Shown piece after piece: positions 40,226-50,455 of a stretch of 64,000 nucleotides of DNA (positions are counted from its first letter, which is position 1; each line of letters opens with the position of its first letter). The notes beneath the pieces were generated by a model. The model was not told the DNA's origin and did no database searches. It saw only the letters and a program-made list of their open reading frames with translations. The stretch is from Diplonema papillatum (Eukaryota; Euglenozoa; Diplonemea; Diplonemida; Diplonemidae), in assembly GCA_030068145.1 (NCBI GenBank), contig JAPJBO010000170.1:1-64000 (forward strand), written 5' to 3'. Made by a program: the position numbers and the translations under genes.

Positions 40226-40520
40226 CCCGGCTACCCAGAGGCCGGACGAACGGACGACCCTTAGCAAAGTCCTGGGGTTCGCGAAGGAGCAGCAAGCCGC
40301 AGGGCAGCTCACGGGCGGGTCTGCAACTTTTGTTTTATTCCAGCGGGTGTACGTTTCTCCCCTCACCCCGCTGTCGAAACCTCTCCCCTGTAAAAGCAAG
40401 TTCAAGGCAGCGCAAGGAGTAAAAGAAGAAGAAGGGAATTATGATCCGGTCAATCTCAAAAATACAAAGTTTGAGTCGAATAGTGCTGCACCACCGACCT
40501 TGGCCCTGTTGCTGCTGTTG
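40226..40520. other. Unassigned sequence after the rRNA piece
   Basis: No clear rRNA similarity, gene or repeat. Confidence 0.4.
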
Positions 40521-40660
40521 TTCAGCGCAAGCACCAAGCTTCGAGGTACGCGTTGATGCTTTGGGTAGCCACTTGACCCGTAGGCAAGTGGCTCTTGGCG
40601 CACCGCCAAACACGTGAAGTTTGACTCCTGCATGCAGCAGGCCTACCCCGGTACACTAGT
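40521..40660 (+). repeat. Dispersed repeat R4, copy 1
   Basis: Shares TTCAGC-CAAGC-CCAAGC, TTGATGCTTT, GGTAGCCAC and CACGTGAAG-TTG-CTCC blocks with 44813-44960, in the same orientation. Function is unknown; its position next to rRNA pieces is notable. Confidence 0.7.
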
Positions 40661-40827
40661 TATGGAGTGATCCTGGATCGATCCAGTTGTTGCCACGGCG
40701 GTTGCCCCGAAGAGAAAAGCAACCTGTGCGGCTTTCGCTGGAGGAATCCCATCAAAAGGAATCGACCGTGGTCGTGTTCTGGTACCCCCCCCTAAACATT
40801 AAACTGAGATTTTCCCCCCGGGCCTAG

Positions 40828-41221
40828 CAGTGATGGCAAACGTTGATCGTTTGAACGTTGGACTTTTGCAAACGTTTGCGTTTGCAACATTCATGTCAAA
40901 CGTGAATCAAACGTGAGTGAGGCGCTGGCTGCGCCTGCGGCGGGGATCCGAGTGTGGGGTCGGCTTGTGAACCTCGAGCCACGAAGGCAGGATCTTCATG
41001 TCCGTGGGCAAACCGTGGTCAGGGCAGGGAACACTTGCTGGATGCTAGTATCCCCGCCCGTGCACGCCCAAGGAAAGCCAGAAGGATCTCGTGTTTCCTT
41101 CTTTTCGCCGTGTCTGCCTGCAGCCACGTGGACAACACGTCACGTTTGCACGTTCGTCAAACGTTTGCGTTCGATAAATCTCGTCAAACGGACGTTTGCA
41201 AACGTTTGGTACCCATCACTG
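40828..41221. mobile_element. hAT-like short inverted-repeat element
   Basis: A 394-bp segment with ends CAGTGATGG and CCATCACTG, extended by multiple AAACGTTTGC/GCAAACGTTT inverted motifs on both sides of a GC-rich centre. CAGTGATGG-type termini are typical of hAT elements. An 8-bp target duplication is not clear (GGGCCTAG against CCGGGTAA), so the superfamily call is tentative. There is no transposase. Confidence 0.55.
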
Positions 41222-42804
41222 CCGGGTAACCCCCACCCCCTCTGCGTCCTGCGGATGTGTTTCGACCCGCCCTATTAAATCACGAAGATTCTTCCCTCCC
41301 ACGAAACGACTTACGCCGCCGTAGTACGGGGTAGTAGTGAGACGACTGGTCACTCTCCGGAGCGATGGTCTCTGCACGCTAACTCGTCTCTTCTAACCCC
41401 ACATCAAGTCTCCTATCTTTTTCCTCGTCAGTTGCAACGACCAGAACGCTCAAGAAGCACATGTTCGACTGCATCATGCAACGCGGTCTGCAGCTTTCGA
41501 GGCGGCAGATGCGCGCGTCCGATCCGGCTGTTTCATGATACTCTCGTGCGTGCCCGCACGAGATCGGTGCGGGAAATTCCGTCTGCGCTGCGGTAGGCCG
41601 GCACGTACACACATTGTGAAGGCGAGTCGCATCGGACATTTGACGAGTTCCGGCGACTCGGCCAACGTGGGGCGCGCGGTACCGGTTACATGCCAGTTCA
41701 GGCAGCATGCCCAGCAGCGAATAGCACTCCTGCTCAGTCCTGCGGTCCTGGAACTGTCTGGTGCGTGGGTTATGAGCTGCTCTGTGACCAGCACGGTCTC
41801 TGTAAACTGTATTTGCCGCTGGCAAAACATGCTGTGGCTCCTCCCGGGCGTGCAACTGCGCAGCTTAGTGGCTTACAGCTGGGCTCAAGCCTGAGAAGTC
41901 ACCTCGCCAAGCTCTTCAGACACGGACGGGAGAGCCTCGTTGCAGTTTTGCTCGGTACTTTACCGCTGGCAAACAATTCTTACCACCCTCCGGAATGGAA
42001 AACCAGCTGCAACGTGACGATGTTCACATCGAAACAACCAAAATCCTCCACACATCCAATCAACAAACGGGCCTAGGATGGCCAACCAGCAAAACAACCG
42101 CTGTAGTTTATAAACAACAATAGTCCCACGGATTCACGCTCCATCCATTTCGTTGTAGATTGCAAAGAACCCGTGACGATAGTCTGTGGGAGTCCGTTTT
42201 TGCATTTGCGCAGGGTCATTACTTGTCAATTGTACAGCTTGTGGTCCCTGCACTCAAGTACACACAACTCTCTCTCGGGCCGGGTTCGGCTTGCACTGCA
42301 AAAGCAGCATAATTGTGTCTTGCGCACGAGCGCGGAAATCCGCCACCCGCCATTCGGCTAGATTGCAAGAACACAATTGCGAAGCGTACTACAAACGGAT
42401 AGTGTTACAAAGGCGAACGAATCATGCGAGAACCTATGGAGGGGCCCCTCGACAGCTTTCAGAACACGGCATAGTAAGCCCTGGTGCAAAAAGAAGCACT
42501 GTAAACGACACACAGCAACGACGACTCCATCAGACGAATAACCTCACGAACCACGGGTACCCAGTGTGCCCAGAGTGCCATAACTGTGGCGAGCAACGAA
42601 CAATTTTACCCTGCAAATCTACCCAAAAAAAACCTTATTTTAGGGCGGAAACAACCCGCACCACGTGAAGCACCGCAAGTGCCGCGAAACCCAAGCACCA
42701 CACTGCGAGAAAATACATATAAACGCGGACAACAGACCGGTACGGGCTACAAGGCAACCCCTGCTCAACTTGTAGAACGTGGGGTACACTCCACGAAGGA
42801 ATGT
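41222..42804. other. Intergenic, nothing recognised
   Basis: Several short frames on both strands; none shows a recognisable family. The reverse-strand frame at 41379-41855 and the forward frames over it are Cys/Arg-rich without motif structure. Confidence 0.4.
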
Positions 42805-43171
42805 ACTTGGTGTCGGTCACAAACAGTCCCGGACATGGCTAGCCATAACCCATACCGAAAGCGTGCACTAAATAAATAACGCTAAATATACAACCCGTAA
42901 CCACATAGCCCTTTCTTGCTCAAAGAGAACCCATTCATGAACGGTCACACGGAGACCCTAAAACCCCGGAATTTCAAGCGAACTTTAACTCTAAAAACAA
43001 CAACATGCATGCGCGTGGGGGGCCCAAGACTAAATTCAAAGCGAATTTCTTCTTGGTGTCGGTCGCAACACTTACAAACATGGCTAGCCGTATTTAAGCA
43101 TACCTACTACCCACATACCACCCGCCTCACAGCCTCAATGGTCAACCGGAGACCCTAAAACACCGAACCTC
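42805..43171 (+). repeat. ~247-bp tandem repeat, two copies
   Basis: CTTGGTGTCGGTC, ACATGGCTAGCC and GGAGACCCTAAAACACCG-like blocks at 42805-43051 recur in the same order at 43052-43171, the second copy being shorter and diverged. Confidence 0.65.
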
Positions 43172-43258
43172 TAAACCACAATAAACGCTAAAAAAATGGG
43201 TTTATCATTGGCAGGGGCCTATTGCCCCAAAATATGGGTGTTTTTTTCCCCGCAGGTG

Positions 43259-43295
43259 AGGTCAAAAAAAGACACAAACTTTTGACCCTGCATGG
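43259..43295 (+). mobile_element. CATG MITE terminal fragment
   Basis: Only the right inverted terminus (AAAGACACAAACTTTTGACC then CTGCATG) remains, followed by GTAA. It shows that the MITE family also reached the gene-bearing half of the window. Confidence 0.75.
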
Positions 43296-43438
43296 TAATG
43301 ACCACAAGTCAGCTTCCGTACAGCAAAGCTTTATCGACAATACTTCGTGATGAGAGATCATTGTTTCCGTATTTTTGTCAACAACCTTAGAACCTTAGGT
43401 CGATACATGCCGTTGGCGGGCTGCGGTGAGGGGAGAAC

Positions 43439-44545
43439 ATGGCGAGGGGCACCTGGAAGTTGCTAACCTGTATTGCTGTTGTCACTGCCACAGGCGCGCT
43501 GTGGAACGCCTGCCCTTGCAATAACCCCACGCCTCTGCAGCAGCCGCAGCCACCCCTGGGCATACCGGAGCCCTTTCGGCAAGAAGTTCCGGTTCCTTTG
43601 CACAGGTACACAAAGCCGCTGTGCAAGAGCATACAGCAGTTCACTCGTCGTGGCACTGTCGTCGGTCTCTTCGGATGGAATCCAGCAGAATGCGAATTGG
43701 CGCCATCTGTTGCTTTTGCGTCGTGCGTGCGAAAGAAGCACTTGGTGTTCATCGGCGACTCGTTGGGCCGCGAGTTGTTCACCCAGACTGCGATTGTGCT
43801 AAAAGCGAAACCTGGCGTGGTCCACTTGTCGGCGCCGCTACCGGAGCTGGAAGGGTGCAAGCCACACAAGGGGGACAAATCGAGAGAATGTGCCATAGTG
43901 AGCAACAGCAGCTATGATGCAGCCGCCGGGGGATCCATTCGGTTTATCTTGACGCCCGTGGTCACACCCGAGCAAAACCGCATTTTGTCTTCTCCCTATG
44001 TGAACGAGACCCTTCGCAGGGCTGACTACGTAGTCTTATCGACTGGCATGTGGGAAATGGGTGCAAAGGCCGTTCCCTTGGCGGACTTCATTCCATGGGC
44101 GGTCGCCAAGATCGAGCTGTTGAAGGAAAAAATAGGTCCTCGTGCTGTACTTGTCGTGTTCCCGCACCACTGGGTCCATCTTGACCCAAAGCAGAAGCAG
44201 AAACAGGGTATGCGCGAAGCCTGTAATTCTCCCGGAAAGCTTGCCCTGTACCGCGCTGCATTGATCGAGGCAGCTGTATGCTCCGGTGTCGAAGTGTTCG
44301 ATTCATCGTTGTTAACTCGGCACATGATCCGTGCCCTGGATCAGGACGGTATTCACTACGGCGCGAAAGTGGAGTCCCAGCTGATGGTTAACAGCATGTG
44401 CCGCTTAGACCCTCCGTTCCCATGGCCGACACCGCACCACATCACCTGCACGTTTCCTCACGGTGTGAAGAGATACATCGATGAGTTCGTGCGGCAGAAC
44501 CTTACAGTCGGCTGCACAGACCACCGTCGCTCCGATATGGTCTGA
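43439..44545 (+). CDS. PC-esterase-like SGNH/GDSL hydrolase, signal-anchored
   Basis: 368 residues. An N-terminal hydrophobic stretch (about 7-24) would act as signal peptide or type II anchor, sending the protein to the Golgi or surface. The SGNH block I motif FIGDSLGREL lies at 104-113 with the candidate nucleophile Ser108, and the closing DxxH motif (DGIHYG) has Asp303 and His306. Both motifs are hallmarks of the PC-esterase/TBL/Cas1 N-terminal group, whose members add or remove acetyl groups on cell-wall or glycan sugars. Eleven cysteines fit a secreted fold. Two N-x-S/T sites lie in the middle (NSS at 156, NET at 189). The substrate is not deducible. The gene stands alone with ~1.6 kb of non-coding sequence downstream. 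Confidence 0.75.
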   Translation: MARGTWKLLTCIAVVTATGALWNACPCNNPTPLQQPQPPLGIPEPFRQEVPVPLHRYTKPLCKSIQQFTRRGTVVGLFGWNPAECELAPSVAFASCVRKKHLVFIGDSLGRELFTQTAIVLKAKPGVVHLSAPLPELEGCKPHKGDKSRECAIVSNSSYDAAAGGSIRFILTPVVTPEQNRILSSPYVNETLRRADYVVLSTGMWEMGAKAVPLADFIPWAVAKIELLKEKIGPRAVLVVFPHHWVHLDPKQKQKQGMREACNSPGKLALYRAALIEAAVCSGVEVFDSSLLTRHMIRALDQDGIHYGAKVESQLMVNSMCRLDPPFPWPTPHHITCTFPHGVKRYIDEFVRQNLTVGCTDHRRSDMV

Positions 44546-44812
44546 ACATACAGTTTGAGGCTTGTAGGTTGAGGTTGAACATGTGGTCAAATACCTGTGG
44601 CACTTGTTGGTTATGGTCGTGAGAGCTGTACTCATACCAAAGTGAATTGATGCAAAAGGGGAATGCACTCACGACCTACTGTTTACGTCGGAAGTCTTCC
44701 GTTCTACAACCGGATCACCTTCTAAGATCCAAGTTCCAAGTTTCTTGTTTTCGAGCAATGCAAAGCTTGAATCCGTTGCTGCCCTATGGCTGACCGTCTC
44801 TACGAGCTTGTG
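44546..44812. other. 3' flank of the PC-esterase gene
   Basis: No gene or repeat recognised. Confidence 0.4.
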
Positions 44813-44960
44813 TTCAGCACAAGCGCCAAGCCCCAAAGTGTGCCACGCCTCGATGCTTTAGTTGGGAAATCGGTAGCCACCTTGACTACCAGCCGTAGCT
44901 CTGCAGTACCGCCGAACACGTGAAGCTTGGCTCCCGTGTAGCAGGCTTTCCCCAGGTACA
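44813..44960 (+). repeat. Dispersed repeat R4, copy 2
   Basis: Diverged copy of 40521-40660 with the shared CCGCCGAACACGTGAAGCTT block. Confidence 0.7.
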
Positions 44961-45104
44961 CTCGCGCTCGCATTAAGTGGGAAAAAATAGTCTACCCTTA
45001 AAAATAGCTAATTTTGTCCCTGGAGACAAACGACCATTCTCTTATCGGTAAAGTACATGTGCGCCGGCAAAGACCGGCGCCCAGCGAGACTAGAGGCAGC
45101 AGTA

Positions 45105-45330
45105 AAAGTTCGGGAACCATAAAGTTCGGGCGCAGCTAAGTTCGGGCGAAGCAAAGCAAAGTTCGAGCTAAGTTCTGGCGAAGCAAAGTTCGGACGAAGC
45201 AAAGTTCGGGAGAAGCAAAGTTTGAGTGAAGCTATCTTCTGGTGAAGCAAAGTTTGGCGAAGCAAAGTTCGGGCGAAGCTAAGTTCGGGAGAAGTAAAGT
45301 TCGGAAGAAGTAAAGTTCGGGCGATGCTAC
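45105..45330 (+). repeat. GAAGCAAAGTTCGGGC tandem array
   Basis: About 14 imperfect 15-16 bp units of GAAGC(A/T)AAGTTCGGGC. Reverse-strand reading gives a Leu/Arg/Ser repeat that I do not treat as a gene. Confidence 0.9.
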
Positions 45331-46189
45331 GTTCTGGTGGACTGACTCGAGCCTACGACTGGTTCGAACCCGCCCTGAAGGCTTGCGCCGTTCACTCTGC
45401 CATCACAGTGTCAATTTCCAGGGGCAAAAAAGCTATGCCCGCTGATAAAAATTCTGACCCAAAACAACACTACGAAAAACACTACAACTACTAAAAAGTG
45501 CCCCCGGGCTTCGCCCCCGACCGCCTAAAAAGTGGGCTATTAGCATACCTCTAGTCTCGGAAGATCATTGAACGCGTCAAAAGGATAGCTGTCTTCGAGA
45601 TTGCCAACTGCACCCTAAGGCCAACTTCTAGCCCAGGCGTCAAGGTCGGTCCTCCTCCGAAATCCGTTTGGCTTAGCTCTAAGCTTTTTAGTTGCATGGT
45701 GGGTCACGGCCCGTCAACCTCTAGCCCCTGTACAACCAGGGTATCCATGGAAACCTGCAACTGCTTTTTCAACCACAACCGTTCTTCAAGCTCTTCGGCC
45801 CGAGCTCATCAGATTTACATTTCGTTCCATTGATGTCTGTAAACCATGAAGAGACGTTGGCTGGATTAGATTGGTTCGGACCGGGAAAGGGTGGGACATT
45901 AGGGCCTCTTTTGGACCGTTACTCTACTCTTTCTGTAAAACGCCAAGCGACGAAGTTGAATGTCGTATTGCTCCCCTGGGGGTCGGAAGCTCACAGGCGA
46001 ATGTCGTTCATCAGAGGCAAGTCAAGCCAGAAATGCCGACACTCCCCAAGTACGAGGGCCTTCGACGCTCACTAGAACTCCCACGCCTACTCTGACATTG
46101 CTTTGCGTTCCAAAGTCTCCCGCCCACATAAAACAACTCAGGACACAGCAAGGGTGGACGCGAATCGGACAATTCAACAGGGTTGAACA
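45331..46189. other. Intergenic upstream of the phosphate acetyltransferase gene
   Basis: No gene recognised. A GGTTCGAACC box at about 45361 resembles a polymerase III B box but has no tRNA fold around it. The final ~100 bases would hold the promoter of the gene at 46190. Confidence 0.45.
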
Positions 46190-47224
46190 ATGCAACGGTT
46201 CGCAGTACGACAGTGCACACGTCGATCACGGAAGTCCATTAGCAGCAAAGCTTTTACAGAGCAACTATATGCAAATGCTAAGAAGGACACCAAACAAATA
46301 GTGCTTCCAGAAGCCACCGACGACAGGGTCCTTGTCGCTGGGTGCCGCGCAGCTAAGGAGGGTCTAGCTCGAATTACCCTTCTCGGCGAGCCCGACGAGC
46401 TTGCACAACGGGCCGAAAGACTCAACGTTTCACTTGCCGGCGTAAACATTGTTTGTCCGAAGACCGACGAGCGGCTCAATGAGCTGATCGAGTTCATGTG
46501 CGAGAAACGAAAGAGGAAGGGGCTGTCAAAAGAACAAGCCCGCGATATTGTCAACAATGAAGTCACAACCTTTGGAACTTTGCTTGTGGCCACAGGTTAT
46601 GCTGATGGTATGGTTTCTGGCGCTGTGCATACATCGGCGGATACAATCAGACCTGCCCTGCAACTTGTTGGAACCGTCGAAGGAAAAGCTGTCTCCTCTG
46701 TGTTTTTCATGTTGCTCTCTGACCAGGTGTACGCATATGCAGACTGTGCGCTTGTCATCAGTCCTACTCCTGACCAGCTGGCCGACATCGCCATTTCGAC
46801 TGCTCGCACAGCCAAGGTTTTTGGCATAGACCCCAAAGTCGCTATGCTGTCCTTTTCGACCGGGCAGAGCAACAGAAGCGCACACGTCGAACCCGTTCGC
46901 GTAGCTGCCGAAAAAGCTCGGATGGTGCTATCAGCCGAAGGAATCCCAGTGGATGGACCTATCCAATTCGACGCAGCGGTAAACGAGAAGATTGCGAAAA
47001 CGAAGGGTGCTCCTTCGATGGGACAAAACACTGTTTTAGTCTTTCCGGATCTTAATAGCGGCAACATTACGTACAAGGCAGTCCAGCAGGCCACGAACTG
47101 TGTTGCAATGGGCCCGATATTGCAGGGGCTTAAGAAGCCAATCAACGATTTGTCGCGGGGATCTAGCATCGCCGACATTGTTGATACTATTGCAGTAACA
47201 GCAACACAATGCAGGCAACTCTGA
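46190..47224 (+). CDS. pta: Phosphate acetyltransferase (phosphotransacetylase)
   Basis: 344 residues, the usual length of a single-domain phosphotransacetylase, which interconverts acetyl-CoA plus phosphate and acetyl phosphate plus CoA. Signature segments are in order: PEATDDRVLVA (40-50), GYADGMVSGA (136-145), YADCALVISP (183-192), MLSFSTGQS (219-227), PDLNSGNITYK (286-296) and GPILQGLKKPINDLSRG (308-324). Residues 1-20 are rich in Arg, Ser and Lys with no acids (MQRFAVRQCTRRSRKSISSK), which fits a mitochondrial or plastid transit peptide. No acetate kinase is in the window. Segment 223-230 (STGQSNRS) departs from the more usual Ser-Thr-Lys-Gly-Ser form. Single exon. Confidence 0.93.
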   Translation: MQRFAVRQCTRRSRKSISSKAFTEQLYANAKKDTKQIVLPEATDDRVLVAGCRAAKEGLARITLLGEPDELAQRAERLNVSLAGVNIVCPKTDERLNELIEFMCEKRKRKGLSKEQARDIVNNEVTTFGTLLVATGYADGMVSGAVHTSADTIRPALQLVGTVEGKAVSSVFFMLLSDQVYAYADCALVISPTPDQLADIAISTARTAKVFGIDPKVAMLSFSTGQSNRSAHVEPVRVAAEKARMVLSAEGIPVDGPIQFDAAVNEKIAKTKGAPSMGQNTVLVFPDLNSGNITYKAVQQATNCVAMGPILQGLKKPINDLSRGSSIADIVDTIAVTATQCRQL

Positions 47225-48415
47225 AGATGCCAGATCCTCGTTGTATTGGCAGACCAGTGCCATGAAATGGCCACGTTTGCCGTGTTTTCGTAGTGATGCT
47301 CCCCGTGGCGGTTGCAAGTTGAGAGCTTGTGCGAAGTTCGGAGTCGGAGTCAGACTCATCGTGCGTTTTTTGTGAAGCTGAGCGTCGCCTGAGGTACTCG
47401 CTAAACCAGATCCTGTCGCATTCTACCGATTTGTATCTCATAGTCACGAGCAGCCGGTAGCACCGGTTTGTGTCCTCTTGAAGTGTCCTGAGTCCTATTG
47501 GCTGTCCGCTTCGCCCTTTTATTGTAGTAATCCGACCTTGACGCCCAGCAGCACAGCTAATTCTTACACGTGTGCCTACCAAAGGAACGTGCTAGCGTGG
47601 TGTCCGCACATACACACATTGCCTTCTTCTCTCCTTTCACTGATGCTGCTAGTCCTAGCCATTTTCTACCCGAACAACGGGTGAAGTCATCAGATATTGT
47701 TAAGCCAAGCCAAAGGCAATTAAATGACAAGATACCAAGGGGTAAGGTAGACAGAACAGCGACGCTGTGCATGTGGACGACCTACGCAACCGCAGGGACC
47801 TCTGAACCCAGTGAAAATCGCTTTGTGCTCAACTCGACCACACATTGCGTTCCGCATACGGAACGTACAGAATTTTGTACGCAGTGTTGTCGTGCCCGGG
47901 CAGCCAGGTGGGCAGCGGCCCTAACTAATTATTTTGCGGTAAGGTTCAGGTAGGCAGGCTATTAGCTTCATTTTGCCTCAGTTTTCCAAATCCCGTCTCA
48001 ATGGCCAATCTTCTTCAGATTCGGCTGCTCCAGGGGGGCACCCGAATCTTCCAAAGGGGCCTCCACTCCCCGGCGAACGGTGCGGTACATTCAGGCGGAG
48101 AAAGAGTTTGCACTTCTCACCCCCAGGTGCACATTCCTGAAGGCAACATCTTTGGCACACGTCGATGCAAACCGGAGACCACACAGAACAAGGCACTTGT
48201 GGCGACTCAGAAATAATCTATCACGAAACCCGAGGCTGCTTCGGAGCCTCGACTCTCTCACTCGGCTCAGCCCCGCGACAGCCCCAAACTTCTGCCAGCC
48301 AGCCCACCATGCCCAGCGCGGTGTCACAGTGGTGTACTCAATCACTGTGCGTAGTGCGTTGATAAATGAGCCCCCACATCCTCTTCGCGGCACGGGTCTC
48401 GGAAGGAACAACAGC
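47225..48415. other. Intergenic, nothing recognised
   Basis: Short overlapping frames on both strands without domains. No strong repeat was noticed. Confidence 0.4.
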
Positions 48416-48738
48416 AGGTTGCTGTTAACGACCAACTCGGAAAAGCTAGCCGAAACCCAGTGACACTGACTCTACACCGCATGGTCCTATCAACGCCGTA
48501 TCTTGGTTCTTTACGCTACGGACACTTAAGGCGGACCATCCGCGTGTGTCTGCAGACAGGGAGTCAAGTGGTCGTGAAGAACAAGCGAAATGGAGCGGAG
48601 GCGTAGAGAGTCCGGCGTACCCAGGTCGATAAAGCATCGTTATGGACCCCACCTGCTACATCCACTCAATCAACCTCAACCCGTGCACATCCCCGGTGCC
48701 GAAGTAGAGACAAGAGCACACCAGCTCTATCCCGCAGC

Positions 48739-48813
48739 AAATCGGTAGCAACGACGGGCGGTGTGTACAAGTGGCAGGGACGTAGTCAGTGCAAACTGAT
48801 GACTTGTGCGAAC
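48739..48813 (-). rRNA. 18S rRNA 3'-end (decoding-region) fragment
   Basis: Reverse complement of the small-subunit rRNA around the universal primer site. GACGGGCGGTGTGTACAA is followed by GGCAGGGACGTAGTC and GCAAACTGATGACTTG. It is bounded by unrelated or highly diverged sequence on both sides, about 8.5 kb from the other 18S pieces. Sequence to its left (48420-48738) could be the variable 3' end or spacer but I cannot show that. Confidence 0.85.
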
Positions 48814-49792
48814 TTCACGACGCTGCTGCAGGGCTCACGCCTGCCGCAGTCATGGAAGCAGATGTGCCCCTTGCTGCCGCAACGGAGGCCAGCGTCAGAG
48901 CGAGCGGCGGCAGAAGCGAAGAAGAGCCCGCGCAGGAAGGCGGACAACGAGAGACGCTTTCCGGGACGTGCACGACACAAGCACTGCCCACAGCAAAAGA
49001 GTCGGCGACCAGGAGGCCGCCTACAAACCATAAAAGGCCACACTATTTTTCTTGAGTGGGATAAACACGCAGTCTTTTTCCCTCCGAGGTTTTATTGTCG
49101 CAAATGAATCCCCGTGTGCAGCGGGCGGTGCCCACGGCACACGGCACGAAGCATCCATGCGGAGCATCAAGCTCGTGTAACAGCCAGCGCACACGTATCA
49201 GGCTGCCACACAAACCCACATCATCGCACACACACGTATCAGGTTACCACACAACGCACATACACCCTCTCCGGTAGCTCCGGTCCGCTGACCTCCGCGG
49301 CCTTTGAAAAGTTTGATAGTTAGAATGCCACCAAAGCAGCAGAACGTGCCCTCCGCCTAGTGTTCCTTCCGCGTGGAGGCTCACGGATGAGGGCCTCCGC
49401 AGGGGTGCCTACCCGCGAGTAATAAGGTGCTCTTCCAAGGCAGGTTTAATCTAGCAAGGTGGCCGGTGCTTCCTCACGGGCCCCGACGCACGCCGCGTCC
49501 TCCTCCAAACCCTCACTGTCGTTTCTCTCCACACTCTCTCTCTCTCTCCGCATGTGATACGAAGAAGCTAGGTTCGTCACGGCAGCCATCCCAGTGAAGG
49601 GAAATAAATGTCTCTTTGTTTTTAGATGCAAACACCACGAGCTGCAATCGGACACCCACCGCTTTCGTGAGCACTGTGTGTGTAGGGATTCGTGTTGAAA
49701 TCTTTGCGTACACGAACTATTTTGATGCGCCGTATCGCTTGAACCAACCTCCAGCTTTTAACATGTTTCATGCAGGTTAGGATATAAACTTT
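48814..49792. other. Intergenic upstream of the SAM-domain gene
   Basis: No supported gene. CACACGTATCAGG recurs near 49192 and 49226 in a CA-rich stretch. A CT/GA microsatellite lies near 49533-49550. Confidence 0.4.
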
Positions 49793-49813
49793 GTGGGCAG
49801 CTGTTGGAACGAA

Positions 49814-50455
49814 ATGTTGGACATGTCGCCGACACCACCGATGACATTCGATACATCAATGCTCGGGCCGTGGCCACCGCCGCGGGTGGGAAAGCGGTGG
49901 GAAGGTGACGATGGAGTCGCGCCGCCGCCGATCTCTTCGTTTCTGGAAGATAACGGCATGCTCGAGGTCTTGCCTGAATTCGAAGTGAACGAAATCTTCA
50001 CGATAGACACGCTCCAGCTCCTCACCCAAGAAGACATCGAACAGTGTTTTCTGCCCTCTTCCCAGCCCAAGGTGATGACAGCCGTTACGAAGGCGAATGC
50101 AAACCAAGCCCTGCATAGCGGGTTCCATGACACCGTTCCGTTGGGATCAATGCCTCTTCACCAGCAAGCTCCAGTGGTCCTTCCTCAAACCCTTCCTGGT
50201 GCCTTGCCGGTCAATAATGTGGCCCCGGCGCTGGTTCCGCCCACGCCAACAAACATGAACGAGCAGACATTTGTCGAAGCAGTTCAAGAGTTTATCGAGC
50301 AGCGTGAGAGGGCGAGAAGGGTCAAAGACTACGCCAAAGCCGATGCAATTCGCGAACACCTCCGCAGACAGGGAATTAAGGTCAATGACGATGCTCGCAC
50401 GTGGTTGCATCCGAATGGTGTGCTTTCTTTTCAAAAGCTTGTGGATCTTTCATAA
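49814..50455 (+). CDS. SAM domain plus CysRS C-terminal-like helical domain protein
   Basis: 213 residues from ATG 49814; the frame is closed upstream by TAG 49778. Residues 41-92 look like a SAM domain (SSFLEDNGMLEVLPEFEVNE, then TLQLLTQEDIEQCF), a small helical protein- or RNA-binding module. A Pro-rich linker (104-147) follows. Residues 152-197 (FVEAVQEFIEQRERARRVKD, then KADAIREHLRRQGIKV and RTW) match the pattern of the C-terminal helical region of cysteinyl-tRNA synthetases (R-x-x-K-D-x-x-x-A-D-x-I-R-x-x-L). No catalytic synthetase motif is present, so it is not an enzyme of that family. I infer a cytosolic adaptor, possibly RNA-binding. The role is unknown. Confidence 0.7.
   Translation: MLDMSPTPPMTFDTSMLGPWPPPRVGKRWEGDDGVAPPPISSFLEDNGMLEVLPEFEVNEIFTIDTLQLLTQEDIEQCFLPSSQPKVMTAVTKANANQALHSGFHDTVPLGSMPLHQQAPVVLPQTLPGALPVNNVAPALVPPTPTNMNEQTFVEAVQEFIEQRERARRVKDYAKADAIREHLRRQGIKVNDDARTWLHPNGVLSFQKLVDLS

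Noticed and set aside
44700-45000. Possible 28S rRNA piece at repeat R4
   Set aside because: No conserved large-subunit segment was recognised; only the similarity to 40521-40660 is supported.
45340-45420. tRNA gene around the GGTTCGAACC box
   Set aside because: Neither strand gives a paired T-arm stem or an acceptor stem of seven pairs.
48420-48738. Possible continuation of 18S/ITS sequence next to the decoding-region piece
   Set aside because: I could not match conserved 18S helices there by eye, so only 48739-48813 was called.
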